This document shows positions 51,840-60,331 of a DNA stretch of 64,000 nucleotides, in pieces (position 1 is the first letter of the stretch; the number at the start of each line of letters is the position of its first letter). The stretch comes from UBA2336 sp031395485 (GTDB taxonomy: Bacteria; Bacteroidota; Bacteroidia; Cytophagales; Cyclobacteriaceae), in contig JANNUS010000009.1 in NCBI GenBank assembly GCA_031395485.1, positions 347,803 to 411,802 of the forward strand, given 5' to 3'. The position numbers and the translations under genes are program-made. The notes beneath the pieces were generated by a model, which was given only the letters and a program-made list of their open reading frames with translations, searched no databases and was not told the origin of the DNA.

Positions 51840-52301
51840 TGTAAGGTTTGTATCCAAAAGTGAACGAAATGTACTTAAAGTGACACTTTAAGTATGACTA
51901 GTACACAACGTAATTGATTCTAACTTGCCAGCCTTGGTTACAGTTGACTTAAATCCAGTAGCTATCTAGAGTTTTTTTTTCAGGACGTTGACAATCATCG
52001 AGTAAACTCAAACATGTTAATATAGATAATGTGAAAGTCCTGGTTCTATATTTTACTTTTGCTATAATCTACCTGAGTATTTTTGGGTAGGAAATTTCTT
52101 GTAAACAGTAAACATATAAATGTGTCTCTAGCCTCAAGTCAATCCGATTAACTGAAGATTTAGACTCCTTGTTTAAGTGTGCAGATCAATCAACTTAATT
52201 CAAAAGACTATCTGAATTGAGCAGGGCATTAATGATGCATTTACAGCACCTCCGTTTTCTGACGGCTAGGCTGTAAATGCCTTTAAATCAACTGTATTGC
52301 T
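51840..52301. other. Gene-poor 460-base region with inverted repeats
   Basis: No ORF of note is present. It holds an inverted repeat near 51870-51895 (ACTTAAAGTG around AC, then CACTTTAAGT-like) and a stronger hairpin at 52237-52280. It separates bioB from the small-peptide genes. Confidence 0.55.
52237..52280. repeat. Strong two-part hairpin downstream of the small-peptide genes
   Basis: GCATTTACAGC (52237-52247) pairs perfectly with GCTGTAAATGC (52270-52280), and CCGT with ACGG inside. It lies 22 bases after the stop of the second peptide gene on the minus strand, so a 3' end or stabiliser is likely, but no T-run follows on either strand. Confidence 0.7.
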
Positions 52302-52457
52302 CTAAAACTTGTCTTCTGAAACAAATCCCCCAACAGGCTCATTGTGATTTTGTTGAGTAGTTGTTTCTTTGATAGTTGTTTTCTTTACTGAAGCAAAAGT
52401 AAATGAAAAGGTAACGATGGCAGTTAATGCTAATAAGATTATTATCTTGGTTTTCAT
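52302..52457 (-). CDS. Very small exported peptide, 51 residues
   Basis: From ATG 52457 (a longer reading adds 30 residues without a signal) the product begins MKTKIIILLALTAIVTFSFT, a signal peptide probably cut after TFA. The remaining 29 residues are SVKKTTIKETTTQQ then NHNEPVGGFVSEDKF, polar and without Cys. It lies 28 bases after the small lipoprotein gene on the same strand, and is divergent from the TPR histidine kinase. A signal or accessory peptide is conceivable; no family is recognised. Confidence 0.65.
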   Translation of the reverse strand: MKTKIIILLALTAIVTFSFTFASVKKTTIKETTTQQNHNEPVGGFVSEDKF

Positions 52458-52485
52458 AGTAGTCAGTTTTAGTAATTTTAGAGAA

Positions 52486-52623
52486 TTAAAAGCCCTTGTC
52501 AGGAGTATTATTGGCTCCTCCGTTTTCAAGTTCATTAGAAGGGGCAACTTCTTCTTCCGTACAAGCTGTAAAAGAAGCAGCGCTTACGAAAACTAATAAT
52601 AGGATGCAGACAAATTTTTTCAT
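52486..52623 (-). CDS. Very small lipoprotein, 45 residues
   Basis: From ATG 52623 the product is MKKFVCILLLVFVSAASFTA followed by Cys 21 and then TEEEVAPSNELENGGANN, TPDKGF. FTAC is a lipobox. After lipidation only 25 mostly acidic residues remain, far less than a usual lipoprotein. The end (DKGF) loosely resembles the end of the next peptide (EDKF). The gene is 58 bases before the kinase-side intergenic region and likely shares a transcript with the 51-residue peptide gene. No family is recognised. Confidence 0.65.
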   Translation of the reverse strand: MKKFVCILLLVFVSAASFTACTEEEVAPSNELENGGANNTPDKGF

Positions 52624-52732
52624 TTTTTGTGGGATTTAGTTTTAAATAGATTTCTTTTGAGTTTTAAATTATAAGCCAAAGTTGCTACAAGTGTTTAGAA
52701 CTTTTTCATGTATTAAATTTTATAAATTACTC

Positions 52733-54877
52733 ATGTACCAATTTTTTTTAAACTCATCAAGCCGGAATATCCTTGTGCTTCAACTTATGTTGTTCAGTTG
52801 CACATTTTGTTATGCTCAGAATGATGTGATTGATTCGCTCAGAACACTATTAAACAATAAGACTGGTAATGATCGTTTTGACGCATTGTATGAGTTATCT
52901 TTTAATTTAATCTTGAAGGATGATAATGGTTCTGCTCTGAAATATGCTGATGATGCGTATAAATTGGCAGAAATGAGTGGCGATAGCTTACGAATGGTTA
53001 AAGGAGTTTTGGTTAAAGGATCTGCATTGAGGCGTTTAGAAAGAATTGACGAGTCAATTGATATCTATAAACTTGGAATTAGAGTCTCTAATCAAAATGG
53101 TTATAAAAATGAACTAAAGATTCTCCTCAATTCAATTGCCATAGCATATTCTTTAAAGGCTGATTATGATAATGCACTTGAGTATCATTTTCAATCGCTT
53201 ATTGTACGGGAACGTATTGGAAATAAATCAGAAATCAGTATTACCCTTAATAATATTGGCTTTGTCTACTTTAAACTTAGAAATTATGAAAAAGCAAGGG
53301 AGTATTTTTCAAGAGCTCTCTCTCTTAGAAAAGAGGCGAGTGATACTTATGATTTGGACCGCCTTCTGATTAATCTTGGGATGACTAATGTCCATCTTGG
53401 AAATTTTGATGACGCCTTAAATTATATTAACGAAGGATTAAAGACATGTGGCGAAAGCTGCAGTGATGATGTTATAGTGGAGGGTAAGTTTGGCTTGGGC
53501 GTTTCTTATTATGGATTGGATAAGTTAGCTGATGCTGCCCTTTACTTTAAAAATTCTCTTGAAGTTTCCAAGAAAACAAACAATAAGCGCTTTCAAGCTG
53601 AAAATCTTGTCTACTTGGCTAAAATATCTATAGCAAAACAAGACAATGATACAGCTAAAGCATTTCTTAATGAGGCTGAAACATTAGCTGATTCGTCTGG
53701 ATACAATCAACTCTTAATTGATACATACAAACAATTCTCTATTCTCTATACACAAGTCAAAGATTTCGAGAGCGCATCAGTTTATCAAAATAAATATATA
53801 GCGTTAAAGGATAGCTTAATTGGTGAAGAGTTGGTTAAGAATGTTGCGAAAATTCAAACAAATTTTGAAGAACGTGAGAACATTGCTACAATAAAGTTAA
53901 AAGAAGAAGCCCTTGTTCGGCAGCGTAACCTCAACATATCCATTGGTGTAATTGCCGTGTTAGCAGGTCTTCTTGGATTTGTACTATATCGCAGTAATGC
54001 GGTCACTCGTAAGGTCAACTCAGCCCTATCCGATGCGAAAGGAATTATTGAAATTCAAAATTTACGGTTGCAAAATATTAACCGTGAGTTGGACGGTAAG
54101 GTAAAAGAGAAAACCGTTAACCTTGAAAAGGCTGTAGAAGATTTGGACAAAGCCAATAAATCCCTCAGTCAGGTTAATGGAGAACTTGATAATTTTATTT
54201 ATAAGACCTCACATGATATTCGTGGACCACTAGCCAGCCTAAAGGGAATTTGCAGCGTTGCCCTGTTGGATGTAAAAGACCCGCTGGCCCTGGATTACCT
54301 CAATAAGCTTGATCTTTCCTCGGGTAGACTGAATGTTATTCTTACCCGACTTCTTATTGTTAATCAAATCAATAATGCCGTTGTGGGAAAGGAGCCCATT
54401 GATTTTAATGCGATAGTAGATGACGTGATTTTGTTAGAGAAAAAACGAGGCTTGCCTTTAAAGTTTGAGATAAAAAGGGATATTCAAAAAGACATACTTT
54501 TTCAGTCGGATAAAGATTTAGTTCGAATTATTCTAGAAAACCTGATTGATAACGCTATTAAATTTCACAATGACTCTGATCGGGTAAATCCTTTTGTTCA
54601 AATTAGAATTAGTAGTGAAGGCGGGAAGGACATATTCATAAGTGTTGTTGATAATGGTATTGGAATAGCTGAGGCAAAACCAGACAAGATATTTCAAATG
54701 TTTTCAAGAGCATCGGAGCGTTCTGGGACAGGCGGCATTGGGCTTTATCTTACAAAGCTGGCTACTGAAAAATTAGGGGGTGCAATTCAATTGCAATATA
54801 CTCCCGAAGGCTATACGGAATTTTATGTTTCCCTCCCTTCAAAATTGCCCGAATTGCCAGTGGTTATTGAAAGTTAA
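52733..54877 (+). CDS. TPR-repeat sensor histidine kinase
   Basis: From ATG 52733 (a TTG 51 bases earlier is less likely) the product has 714 residues. It has a signal peptide (LVLQLMLFSCTFCYAQ), about eight TPR-type repeats through residue 380 (SITLNNIGFVYFKLRNYEKA, RLLINLGMTNVHLGNFDDAL) facing the periplasm, a membrane segment near 400-420 (SIGVIAVLAGLLGFVLY), and a coiled coil. The kinase core follows: phospho-acceptor His 494 in SHDIRGPLASLKG, N box IILENLIDNAIKFHND, SVVDNGIGIAEA and GTGGIGLYLTK. No response regulator is adjacent. The two small exported peptide genes lie divergent, 110 bases away. The TPR part is a plausible sensor for a protein or peptide. Confidence 0.92.
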   Translation: MYQFFLNSSSRNILVLQLMLFSCTFCYAQNDVIDSLRTLLNNKTGNDRFDALYELSFNLILKDDNGSALKYADDAYKLAEMSGDSLRMVKGVLVKGSALRRLERIDESIDIYKLGIRVSNQNGYKNELKILLNSIAIAYSLKADYDNALEYHFQSLIVRERIGNKSEISITLNNIGFVYFKLRNYEKAREYFSRALSLRKEASDTYDLDRLLINLGMTNVHLGNFDDALNYINEGLKTCGESCSDDVIVEGKFGLGVSYYGLDKLADAALYFKNSLEVSKKTNNKRFQAENLVYLAKISIAKQDNDTAKAFLNEAETLADSSGYNQLLIDTYKQFSILYTQVKDFESASVYQNKYIALKDSLIGEELVKNVAKIQTNFEERENIATIKLKEEALVRQRNLNISIGVIAVLAGLLGFVLYRSNAVTRKVNSALSDAKGIIEIQNLRLQNINRELDGKVKEKTVNLEKAVEDLDKANKSLSQVNGELDNFIYKTSHDIRGPLASLKGICSVALLDVKDPLALDYLNKLDLSSGRLNVILTRLLIVNQINNAVVGKEPIDFNAIVDDVILLEKKRGLPLKFEIKRDIQKDILFQSDKDLVRIILENLIDNAIKFHNDSDRVNPFVQIRISSEGGKDIFISVVDNGIGIAEAKPDKIFQMFSRASERSGTGGIGLYLTKLATEKLGGAIQLQYTPEGYTEFYVSLPSKLPELPVVIES

Positions 54878-54923
54878 ATTTCCATTGCTCGGGCTCAATT
54901 CTCATCTTTGTACAAATTGTTGA

Positions 54924-57020
54924 ATGAAAAAATTTAAGCGACATACAATTACCGCAGCATTGCCGTATGCCAATGGCCCACTGCATATTGGACATATTGC
55001 AGGTGCTTATTTGCCTGCCGATACGTATGTCAGATTTCTTCGATTAAAGGGTGAGGACGTTGCTTTTATTTGTGGATCGGATGAACATGGTGTAGCCATT
55101 ACGTTAGGAGCTAAGAAAGAAGGTGTTACGCCCCAGGCATTTGTAGACAAATATCATAATCTCATGAAAACGGCATTTGAGGATTTCGGTATTTCATTCG
55201 ATATCTATTCGCGTACCTCCGCTAAAATCCATTATGAGACAGCACAGGAAATTTTTAAAACTATTTATGAAAAGGAAATTTTTATCGAGGAGACATCCGA
55301 TCAGTATTATGACGAGCAGGAAAAAATATTCCTTGCGGATCGGTATATAATTGGTACATGCCCTAATTGCCGGAATACAAATGCGTATGGTGACCAATGT
55401 GAGAAATGTGGAACAAGTTTGAGCCCACGAGAGCTTATTAATCCGCGATCAACCGTTTCAGGTAATACACCTGTGCTAAGGCCTACCAAGCACTGGTACT
55501 TCCCATTGGATAAGTATGAGGCTTGGTTGAAAGATTGGGTTGTGGAAGGCCACAAAGACGATTGGAAGATAAATGTGTATGGCCAATGTAAATCATGGAT
55601 TGATCAGGGATTACAACCGCGTTCCATTACACGCGATTTAGATTGGGGTATACCCGTACCCTTAAAAGATGGCCTTGGAAAAGTATTATACGTTTGGTTT
55701 GATGCTCCGATTGGTTACATATCGGCAACCAAAGAACTAAAAGGAACGGACTGGGAAAAATATTGGAAGGATAAGGACACACGGCTGATTCATTTCATTG
55801 GGAAGGATAACATAGTTTTTCATTGTATTATTTTTCCAGCCATGTTAAAAGCTGAAGGAAGTTTTATCCTTCCGGATAACGTGCCGGCAAATGAATTTTT
55901 GAATTTGGAAGGAGATAAAATCTCTACATCCCGAAATCATGCTGTTTGGCTGCATGAGTATTTGGTAGATTTTCCAGGAAGAAGGGATGAACTTCGTTAC
56001 GTTCTCACTTCGATATCTCCAGAAACAAAAGATGCTGACTTCACCTGGAAGGATTACCAGCTAAAGGTAAATAGCGAGTTGGTTTCAATTCTTGGAAATT
56101 TTGTAAACCGTGTAATGGTGCTTACCTGGAAATATTTTGAAGGCAACGTACCGTCATCACATGAGCTTCCGGCCACCGATGATAGTAGAATGAAGATAGT
56201 GAATGTCTATAATCAGGCTCATGTAGATTTAAATACTTCTGTGAAGGAGATGATTAGGGCATTGAATGATTTCCGTTTCCGGGAAGCGCAATTCCATATG
56301 ATGAACCTTTCGCGGATCGGAAATAAGTTTTTAGCGGAAACCGAACCGTGGAAATTGGCGAAAGAAGATATGGAGGCTGTGGGTTGCATTTTGAATTACG
56401 CACTAACTATAGTGGGGAATATTTCTATTGCCTGTGAACCATTTTTACCGGATACTGCAAGAAACATCCGCAAGCAGTTAAATAGTTCTTTAGTTGATTC
56501 ATCTTGGAATGAATTCTGGAAAAAAGAAGAACTTATTGAGCCCGTTCCTCAGCATCACCAACTTGGAAAAGCAGAATTGCTGTTCAAAAATATTGAGGAC
56601 GAAGAAATTGAAAGACAAGTAGCCAAATTAAGAAAGCCAAAAACAAACGGTATGGAAGAAGCAAAAACTGAAAACCCAGTTAAGCCATTAAAACCTGAAA
56701 TCGTTATTGATGACTTTACAAAGCTAGATATTCGAGTGGGCAAGGTGTTGGCAGCGGAGAAAATGGAGAAATCTGACAAGCTCTTGAAGCTTACAATCGA
56801 TACGGGTGTTGACAAGCGTACTGTTTTAAGTGGTATTGCGAAGCACTATACTCCAGAAGAAATGGTGGGTAAGCAGGTTACGTTAATTGCTAACCTGGCA
56901 CCGCGCAAAATGATGGGTATTGAATCACAAGGCATGGTGTTGATGGCAGAGGATGCGAACGGAAAGCTTAGGTTGCTTCAGCCGAATGATGTTGTAAGTC
57001 CTGGTTCGGTTGTGAATTAG
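54924..57020 (+). CDS. metG: Methionyl-tRNA synthetase
   Basis: This class I synthetase charges initiator and elongator tRNA-Met. The 698 residues have HTITAALPYANGPLHIGHIAGAYLPAD (HIGH motif), the four-Cys zinc knuckle CPNCRNTNAYGDQCEKCG, WFDAPIGYISATKE and the KMSKS loop as GDKISTSRNHAVW, the variant KISTS usual in this type. The C-terminus (from about 585) is an added tRNA-binding OB domain: FTKLDIRVGKVLAAEKMEKSDKLLKLTID, which makes dimers and grips tRNA. A family B repeat follows directly. Confidence 0.96.
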   Translation: MKKFKRHTITAALPYANGPLHIGHIAGAYLPADTYVRFLRLKGEDVAFICGSDEHGVAITLGAKKEGVTPQAFVDKYHNLMKTAFEDFGISFDIYSRTSAKIHYETAQEIFKTIYEKEIFIEETSDQYYDEQEKIFLADRYIIGTCPNCRNTNAYGDQCEKCGTSLSPRELINPRSTVSGNTPVLRPTKHWYFPLDKYEAWLKDWVVEGHKDDWKINVYGQCKSWIDQGLQPRSITRDLDWGIPVPLKDGLGKVLYVWFDAPIGYISATKELKGTDWEKYWKDKDTRLIHFIGKDNIVFHCIIFPAMLKAEGSFILPDNVPANEFLNLEGDKISTSRNHAVWLHEYLVDFPGRRDELRYVLTSISPETKDADFTWKDYQLKVNSELVSILGNFVNRVMVLTWKYFEGNVPSSHELPATDDSRMKIVNVYNQAHVDLNTSVKEMIRALNDFRFREAQFHMMNLSRIGNKFLAETEPWKLAKEDMEAVGCILNYALTIVGNISIACEPFLPDTARNIRKQLNSSLVDSSWNEFWKKEELIEPVPQHHQLGKAELLFKNIEDEEIERQVAKLRKPKTNGMEEAKTENPVKPLKPEIVIDDFTKLDIRVGKVLAAEKMEKSDKLLKLTIDTGVDKRTVLSGIAKHYTPEEMVGKQVTLIANLAPRKMMGIESQGMVLMAEDANGKLRLLQPNDVVSPGSVVN

Positions 57021-57022
57021 GC

Positions 57023-57100
57023 AACGTCATTTCGAAGGAGGAACGACTGAGAAATCTCCTGATCAGAAGGGGATTTCTTTCTCTGCTCGAAATGAACGTT
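57023..57100. repeat. Family B inverted-repeat element, copy 3
   Basis: AACGTCATTTCGA and TCGAAATGAACGTT are the paired ends; inner GAGAAATCTCC and GGGGATTTCTTTCTC pair. It lies between convergent metG and pth and touches the pth stop, so it probably forms their shared transcript end. Confidence 0.8.
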
Positions 57101-57660
57101 CAGCTATTAAACAAGCTCATTGTTTTCGCAGCACCAATCGTGCAAAATGAGAAAATTATTTCGGATACTTTATCCATTAACAGAGGTAATTCTGCAAATT
57201 CTTGTTTTGAAAAATTACTTAGCACATAATCTTTTTGGTGGCCTTTGTTAAAGGCGTCTCCAATTCCAAAGCGCAAGCGCGCGTAATCTTGTCCGCCTAA
57301 TAGATCTTCAATATTCTTTAAACCATTGTGCCCAGCGGCACTTCCTTTTGCGCGCATGCGCAAGGTGCCAAAAGGCAAGGCGAGATCGTCTACAATTACA
57401 AGTAAATTCTCTTTCGGAACTTTTAGTTCGTTTAACCAATAGGCGACAGCCTTGCCGCTTAAATTCATAAAGGTTGTTGGCTTAATAAGATGGATACTTC
57501 TCCCTTTAAATTTTAGTTCAGATTTTTCGGCATGCCTGTCTAGTTCAAACGATACCTTGTGTTCGTCAGCCAACCGATCCAAAACCAGGAAGCCAATATT
57601 GTGGCGGGTTAATTCATATTCAGCTCCAATGTTACCGAGTCCAGCGATCAGGTATTTCAT
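57100..57660 (-). CDS. pth: Peptidyl-tRNA hydrolase
   Basis: Pth frees tRNA from peptidyl-tRNA that has dropped off ribosomes. The 186 residues have YLIAGLGNIGAEYELTRHNIGFLVLD (catalytic His and Asn), IKPTTFMNLSGKAV, VIVDDLALPFGTLRMRAKGSAAGHNGLKNI (catalytic Asp) and RLRFGIGDA. It is followed upstream by rplY and prs on the same strand, the order common in Bacteroidota and others. A terminator separates it from rplY, so part of the transcript ends before pth. Confidence 0.96.
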   Translation of the reverse strand: MKYLIAGLGNIGAEYELTRHNIGFLVLDRLADEHKVSFELDRHAEKSELKFKGRSIHLIKPTTFMNLSGKAVAYWLNELKVPKENLLVIVDDLALPFGTLRMRAKGSAAGHNGLKNIEDLLGGQDYARLRFGIGDAFNKGHQKDYVLSNFSKQEFAELPLLMDKVSEIIFSFCTIGAAKTMSLFNS

Positions 57661-57679
57661 TTCCTTAATTTGAAGATTT

Positions 57680-57790
57680 GAAAATTAGTCAATTTGATGA
57701 TTGAATTTTAAAGTGCATAAAAAAAACCCTCCTTATTAGGGAAGGTTTTTATGTTGGCAACCGATTTAATTTTCAAATTGACTAATTTTC
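57680..57790. repeat. Perfect 18-base inverted repeat around a terminator
   Basis: GAAAATTAGTCAATTTGA (57680-57697) is the exact reverse complement of TCAAATTGACTAATTTTC (57773-57790). The arms flank the rplY terminator in the pth-rplY gap. AT-rich, no ORF inside. Confidence 0.85.
57719..57750 (-). terminator. Terminator after rplY
   Basis: AAAACCnTCC and GGAnGGTTTT pair. On the minus strand the stem is followed by eight T. Confidence 0.85.
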
Positions 57791-57793
57791 AAA

Positions 57794-58471
57794 TTACTTT
57801 TTGCCTTCTTCCTTCTTAGGAGCTTCTTTCTTAGCATCAGCAGCGGCAGCAGGAGCGGCAGCAGCAGCACCTTCTGCAGGAGCTGCAGTTTCAGCAGCCT
57901 TCGCAGCATCTTCGGCAGCCAATTTAGCAGCACGTGGTACTTCTACCGCTGCAATAGCTGATTGCTTAGGGTCAATAAATTCTAGTCCTTCAAGTTTCAT
58001 GTCGGCAACTTTGATGGCATGGTGGAAATCAAGCTGTGAAACATCTACATCAACGTGATCAGGCATGTCTTTAGGAAATCCATATACCATTAGTGCAGCT
58101 TTTTTTCGTACTAGTGCACCACCTTTTTCAACGCCAGGCGCTTTACCTACAAGCCGCGTTGGAATGCTCATTTTAATTTTGCGGTCTTCCGTAATTTTTA
58201 AAAAATCGGCATGGAAAAGAATTTCACTTACAGGGTGAAACTGTACTTCCTGTAAAATAGCCTTGCTCTCTTCACCTTCAATATTCAAGTGAACAAAGTG
58301 AGCTTCGTTGGTATACACCAAATCGCGGAAGAGGATCATGGGTGCATAAAAATGCACTTGCTCATTTCCGCCATACACTACGCAGGGAACATAGCCTTGA
58401 TTTCTCAGTTCCTGAGAATCAGACTTGCCGAGATTCGCTCTTTTATACCCTACAATCTCGATGGTTTTCAT
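57794..58471 (-). CDS. rplY: 50S ribosomal protein L25 (CTC/TL5 form)
   Basis: The 225-residue protein is the long L25 type, which binds 5S rRNA. It has the N-terminal L25 domain (IEIVGYKRANLGKSDSQELRNQGYVPCVVYGG, HFYAPMILFRDLV), the second beta domain (VGKAPGVEKGGALVRKKA, FPKDMPDHVDVDVSQLD), and a 40-residue Ala/Lys/Glu-rich tail (AAETAAPAEGAAAAAP, KKEAPKKEEGKK) that is probably disordered. The repeated GCA codons of the tail produce an artefactual open frame on the other strand. It follows prs with a 25-base gap. Confidence 0.95.
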   Translation of the reverse strand: MKTIEIVGYKRANLGKSDSQELRNQGYVPCVVYGGNEQVHFYAPMILFRDLVYTNEAHFVHLNIEGEESKAILQEVQFHPVSEILFHADFLKITEDRKIKMSIPTRLVGKAPGVEKGGALVRKKAALMVYGFPKDMPDHVDVDVSQLDFHHAIKVADMKLEGLEFIDPKQSAIAAVEVPRAAKLAAEDAAKAAETAAPAEGAAAAAPAAAADAKKEAPKKEEGKK

Positions 58472-58496
58472 ACTTATTTATGGTTTTAGTTAAAAT

Positions 58497-59426
58497 TTAT
58501 AAACGAATAAAGAGTGAGCTGATGGATTCATGATCGTGAATTTTGCGAATGGCTTTCGCAAATAAATCAGAAACCGAAAGCACTTTAATTTTTGATCCTT
58601 TTTGTTTTAGGGGTATTGTATCAGAGACAACAATCTCTTCTAATACTGATCCTTCTATAGTTTCATACGCGTTTCCAGAAAGAACAGGATGTGTACACAC
58701 TGCTCTCACCGAATTAGCGCCTTTTTCTTTTAAAAGAGCAGCTGCTTTACAGATTGTTCCTGCCGTATCCACTAAGTCGTCTACTAGAATTACATCCTTA
58801 CCATCTACATCACCAATCAGGCGCATCGATTCAATTTTATTGGCTTCTTTACGATACTTGTCGCAAACGGCAAGTTCGGCATTAAAGAATTTCGCGAAGC
58901 TTCTGGCACGCTTAATACCCCCAACATCCGGAGAGGCAAACATAATGTTCGCTAAACCAAGTGATTTAAGATACGGGACGAAAATATAAGCTCCATCCAG
59001 GTGATCCACCGGGATGTCAAAAAAGCCCTGAATTTGATCAGCATGTAAATCGCAGGCCATAATTCTATCAGTACCAGCTGCAGAAAGAAGGTTTGCAATT
59101 AGCTTGGCACCAATGGATACCCGAGGCTTGTCTTTTCGATCCTGCCGGGCATATCCAAAATAAGGAATAACCACGTTAACGCTGGAGGCACTTGCCCGTT
59201 TGGCGGCATCTACCATCAATAACAACTCCATCAGGTTATCAGAGGGTGGGGTAGTAGATTGAATAATAAACACCTCGTGGCCCCGTACCGATTCGGTTAT
59301 AAAAGGAGACATTTCACCATCGCTGAATTGCTGGTAGTTCACTTCACCCAATGCTTCGCCATAGGCATGAGCGATTTTCTCTGCCAGGTAGGTTGTTGCG
59401 CGACCGCTGAATATCTTTACAGCCAT
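58497..59426 (-). CDS. prs: Ribose-phosphate pyrophosphokinase
   Basis: This enzyme makes PRPP from ribose-5-phosphate and ATP for nucleotide, histidine and NAD synthesis. The 309 residues have IFSGRATTYLAEKIAHAYG, FSDGEMSPFITESVRGHEVFIIQS, VIPYFGYARQDRKDKPRVSI (ATP/flexible loop), LHADQIQGFFDIPVDHL and the PRPP-binding VILVDDLVDTAGTICKAA. It heads the prs-rplY-pth set, downstream of tRNA-Gln and its terminator. purL at the right edge uses the pathway fed by PRPP. Confidence 0.96.
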   Translation of the reverse strand: MAVKIFSGRATTYLAEKIAHAYGEALGEVNYQQFSDGEMSPFITESVRGHEVFIIQSTTPPSDNLMELLLMVDAAKRASASSVNVVIPYFGYARQDRKDKPRVSIGAKLIANLLSAAGTDRIMACDLHADQIQGFFDIPVDHLDGAYIFVPYLKSLGLANIMFASPDVGGIKRARSFAKFFNAELAVCDKYRKEANKIESMRLIGDVDGKDVILVDDLVDTAGTICKAAALLKEKGANSVRAVCTHPVLSGNAYETIEGSVLEEIVVSDTIPLKQKGSKIKVLSVSDLFAKAIRKIHDHESISSLFIRL

Positions 59427-59437
59427 AAGAATTAACT

Positions 59438-59463
59438 AAAATCCCGTCCTCAGGACGGGATTT
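59438..59463 (-). terminator. Terminator of tRNA-Gln
   Basis: The near-perfect stem AAATCCCGTCC / GGACGGGATTT with a 3-base loop lies between the tRNA and prs. On the minus strand it is followed by TTTTAG. Confidence 0.75.
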
Positions 59464-59476
59464 GTGATTTTTATCG

Positions 59477-59549
59477 TTGTCCTACTAGGGCTCGAACCTA
59501 GACTCTTCTGAACCAAAATCAGACGTGTTGCCAGTTACACCATAGGACA
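59477..59549 (-). tRNA. tRNA-Gln (anticodon TTG)
   Basis: On the minus strand the gene begins TGTCCTATGGTGTAACTGGC. The acceptor stem TGTCCTA/TAGGACA is a perfect 7-bp pair, the anticodon stem TCTGA/TCAGA encloses loop TTTTGGT with anticodon TTG, and the T arm CTAGG-TTCGAGC-CCTAG is intact. The discriminator is A (59477). The 3' CCA is not encoded, so it must be added. Length 73. Confidence 0.97.
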
Positions 59550-59589
59550 ATCTCTTTTCGATTGCTCGAAACCCACATTTTTGGGTCTG

Positions 59590-59597
59590 CAAAAGTA
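59590..59597 (-). promoter_or_regulatory. Possible promoter -7 element, tRNA-Gln
   Basis: On the minus strand this reads TACTTTTG, a TAnnTTTG match, about 40 bases before the mature tRNA 5' end. The upstream TTG is replaced by a T-rich stretch. Confidence 0.45.
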
Positions 59598-59727
59598 GAA
59601 TTTTTTTTATAAAAAGCGACCCTGATTATCCAAATTTTATGGTTTTTTGGTTGGGATACCTTATTTCAAGGAGTTGCTCTTGGTTTATGTTTTGCTAAAC
59701 CCGATTCTGTCAATTTTTTTAAACTGC

Positions 59728-60270
59728 TTATGAAAGCAGAAACAGGAAGATAAGGGGGAAGATAATTCCAGCGAGCGCAAGCTTCCACCCCCGGCTTTGA
59801 AAGCTATTCTTTCCTCGCTCTATAAACATTCCTGTAAAGGCGATAACGAGCATGGCAATACCAAAAAAATCAGAGTAATAGATCCACCAGTTGCTGGTGT
59901 CTACGTGAAGTTTGGTCATTTGCCCAAGTAATGGTGTGGTTTTATAGGTGACAATTTTTCCTTCCCCTGTGTTGATGTCAATGTCCACATCATTCATTGT
60001 ATAGGAAATACGGAGATTGTTCTCAGTTACTTGAAATTTTCTAAGTACATCATTGATATTCTGCGACTTGGTGAACAGTTCGATGTATGCATCAGTTACA
60101 GAATCCTTAACAATTGGTTTACTAGTAAATTCCTTCGTATCGGATGTGTATCTTCTTGGATGCCATGCTTGACGGTGATTTAGAAAAATACCTGAGAAAG
60201 AGAATGCAATGATAAGTCCAAGGAAAAAATAAGCCAGGTCGCGGTGTGTATTTCGTGCTGTTAGTTTCAT
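59728..60270 (-). CDS. PepSY-associated membrane protein
   Basis: The 180-residue protein fits the PepSY-associated TM group: helix near 10-32 (DLAYFFLGLIIAFSFSGIFLNHRQAW), a periplasmic PepSY-like part (DAYIELFTKSQNIND, ISYTMNDVDIDINTGEGKIVTYK), then two helices (WWIYYSDFFGIAMLVIAFTGMFIERG and LALAGIIFPLIFLFLLS). These proteins are often linked to iron or copper handling and siderophore reductases, but no such gene is nearby. Function here is unknown. The start fits the first helix. Confidence 0.82.
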   Translation of the reverse strand: MKLTARNTHRDLAYFFLGLIIAFSFSGIFLNHRQAWHPRRYTSDTKEFTSKPIVKDSVTDAYIELFTKSQNINDVLRKFQVTENNLRISYTMNDVDIDINTGEGKIVTYKTTPLLGQMTKLHVDTSNWWIYYSDFFGIAMLVIAFTGMFIERGKNSFQSRGWKLALAGIIFPLIFLFLLS

Positions 60271-60331
60271 TATAGAGATACTGTAAATTTATAGTTATTT
60301 AACTTTATTAAAATCGAATCTGTAATAATGG

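Noticed and set aside
57801..58058. Ala/Ser-rich rightward ORF opposite rplY
   Set aside because: It is the mirror of the repetitive Ala/Lys/Glu tail of L25.
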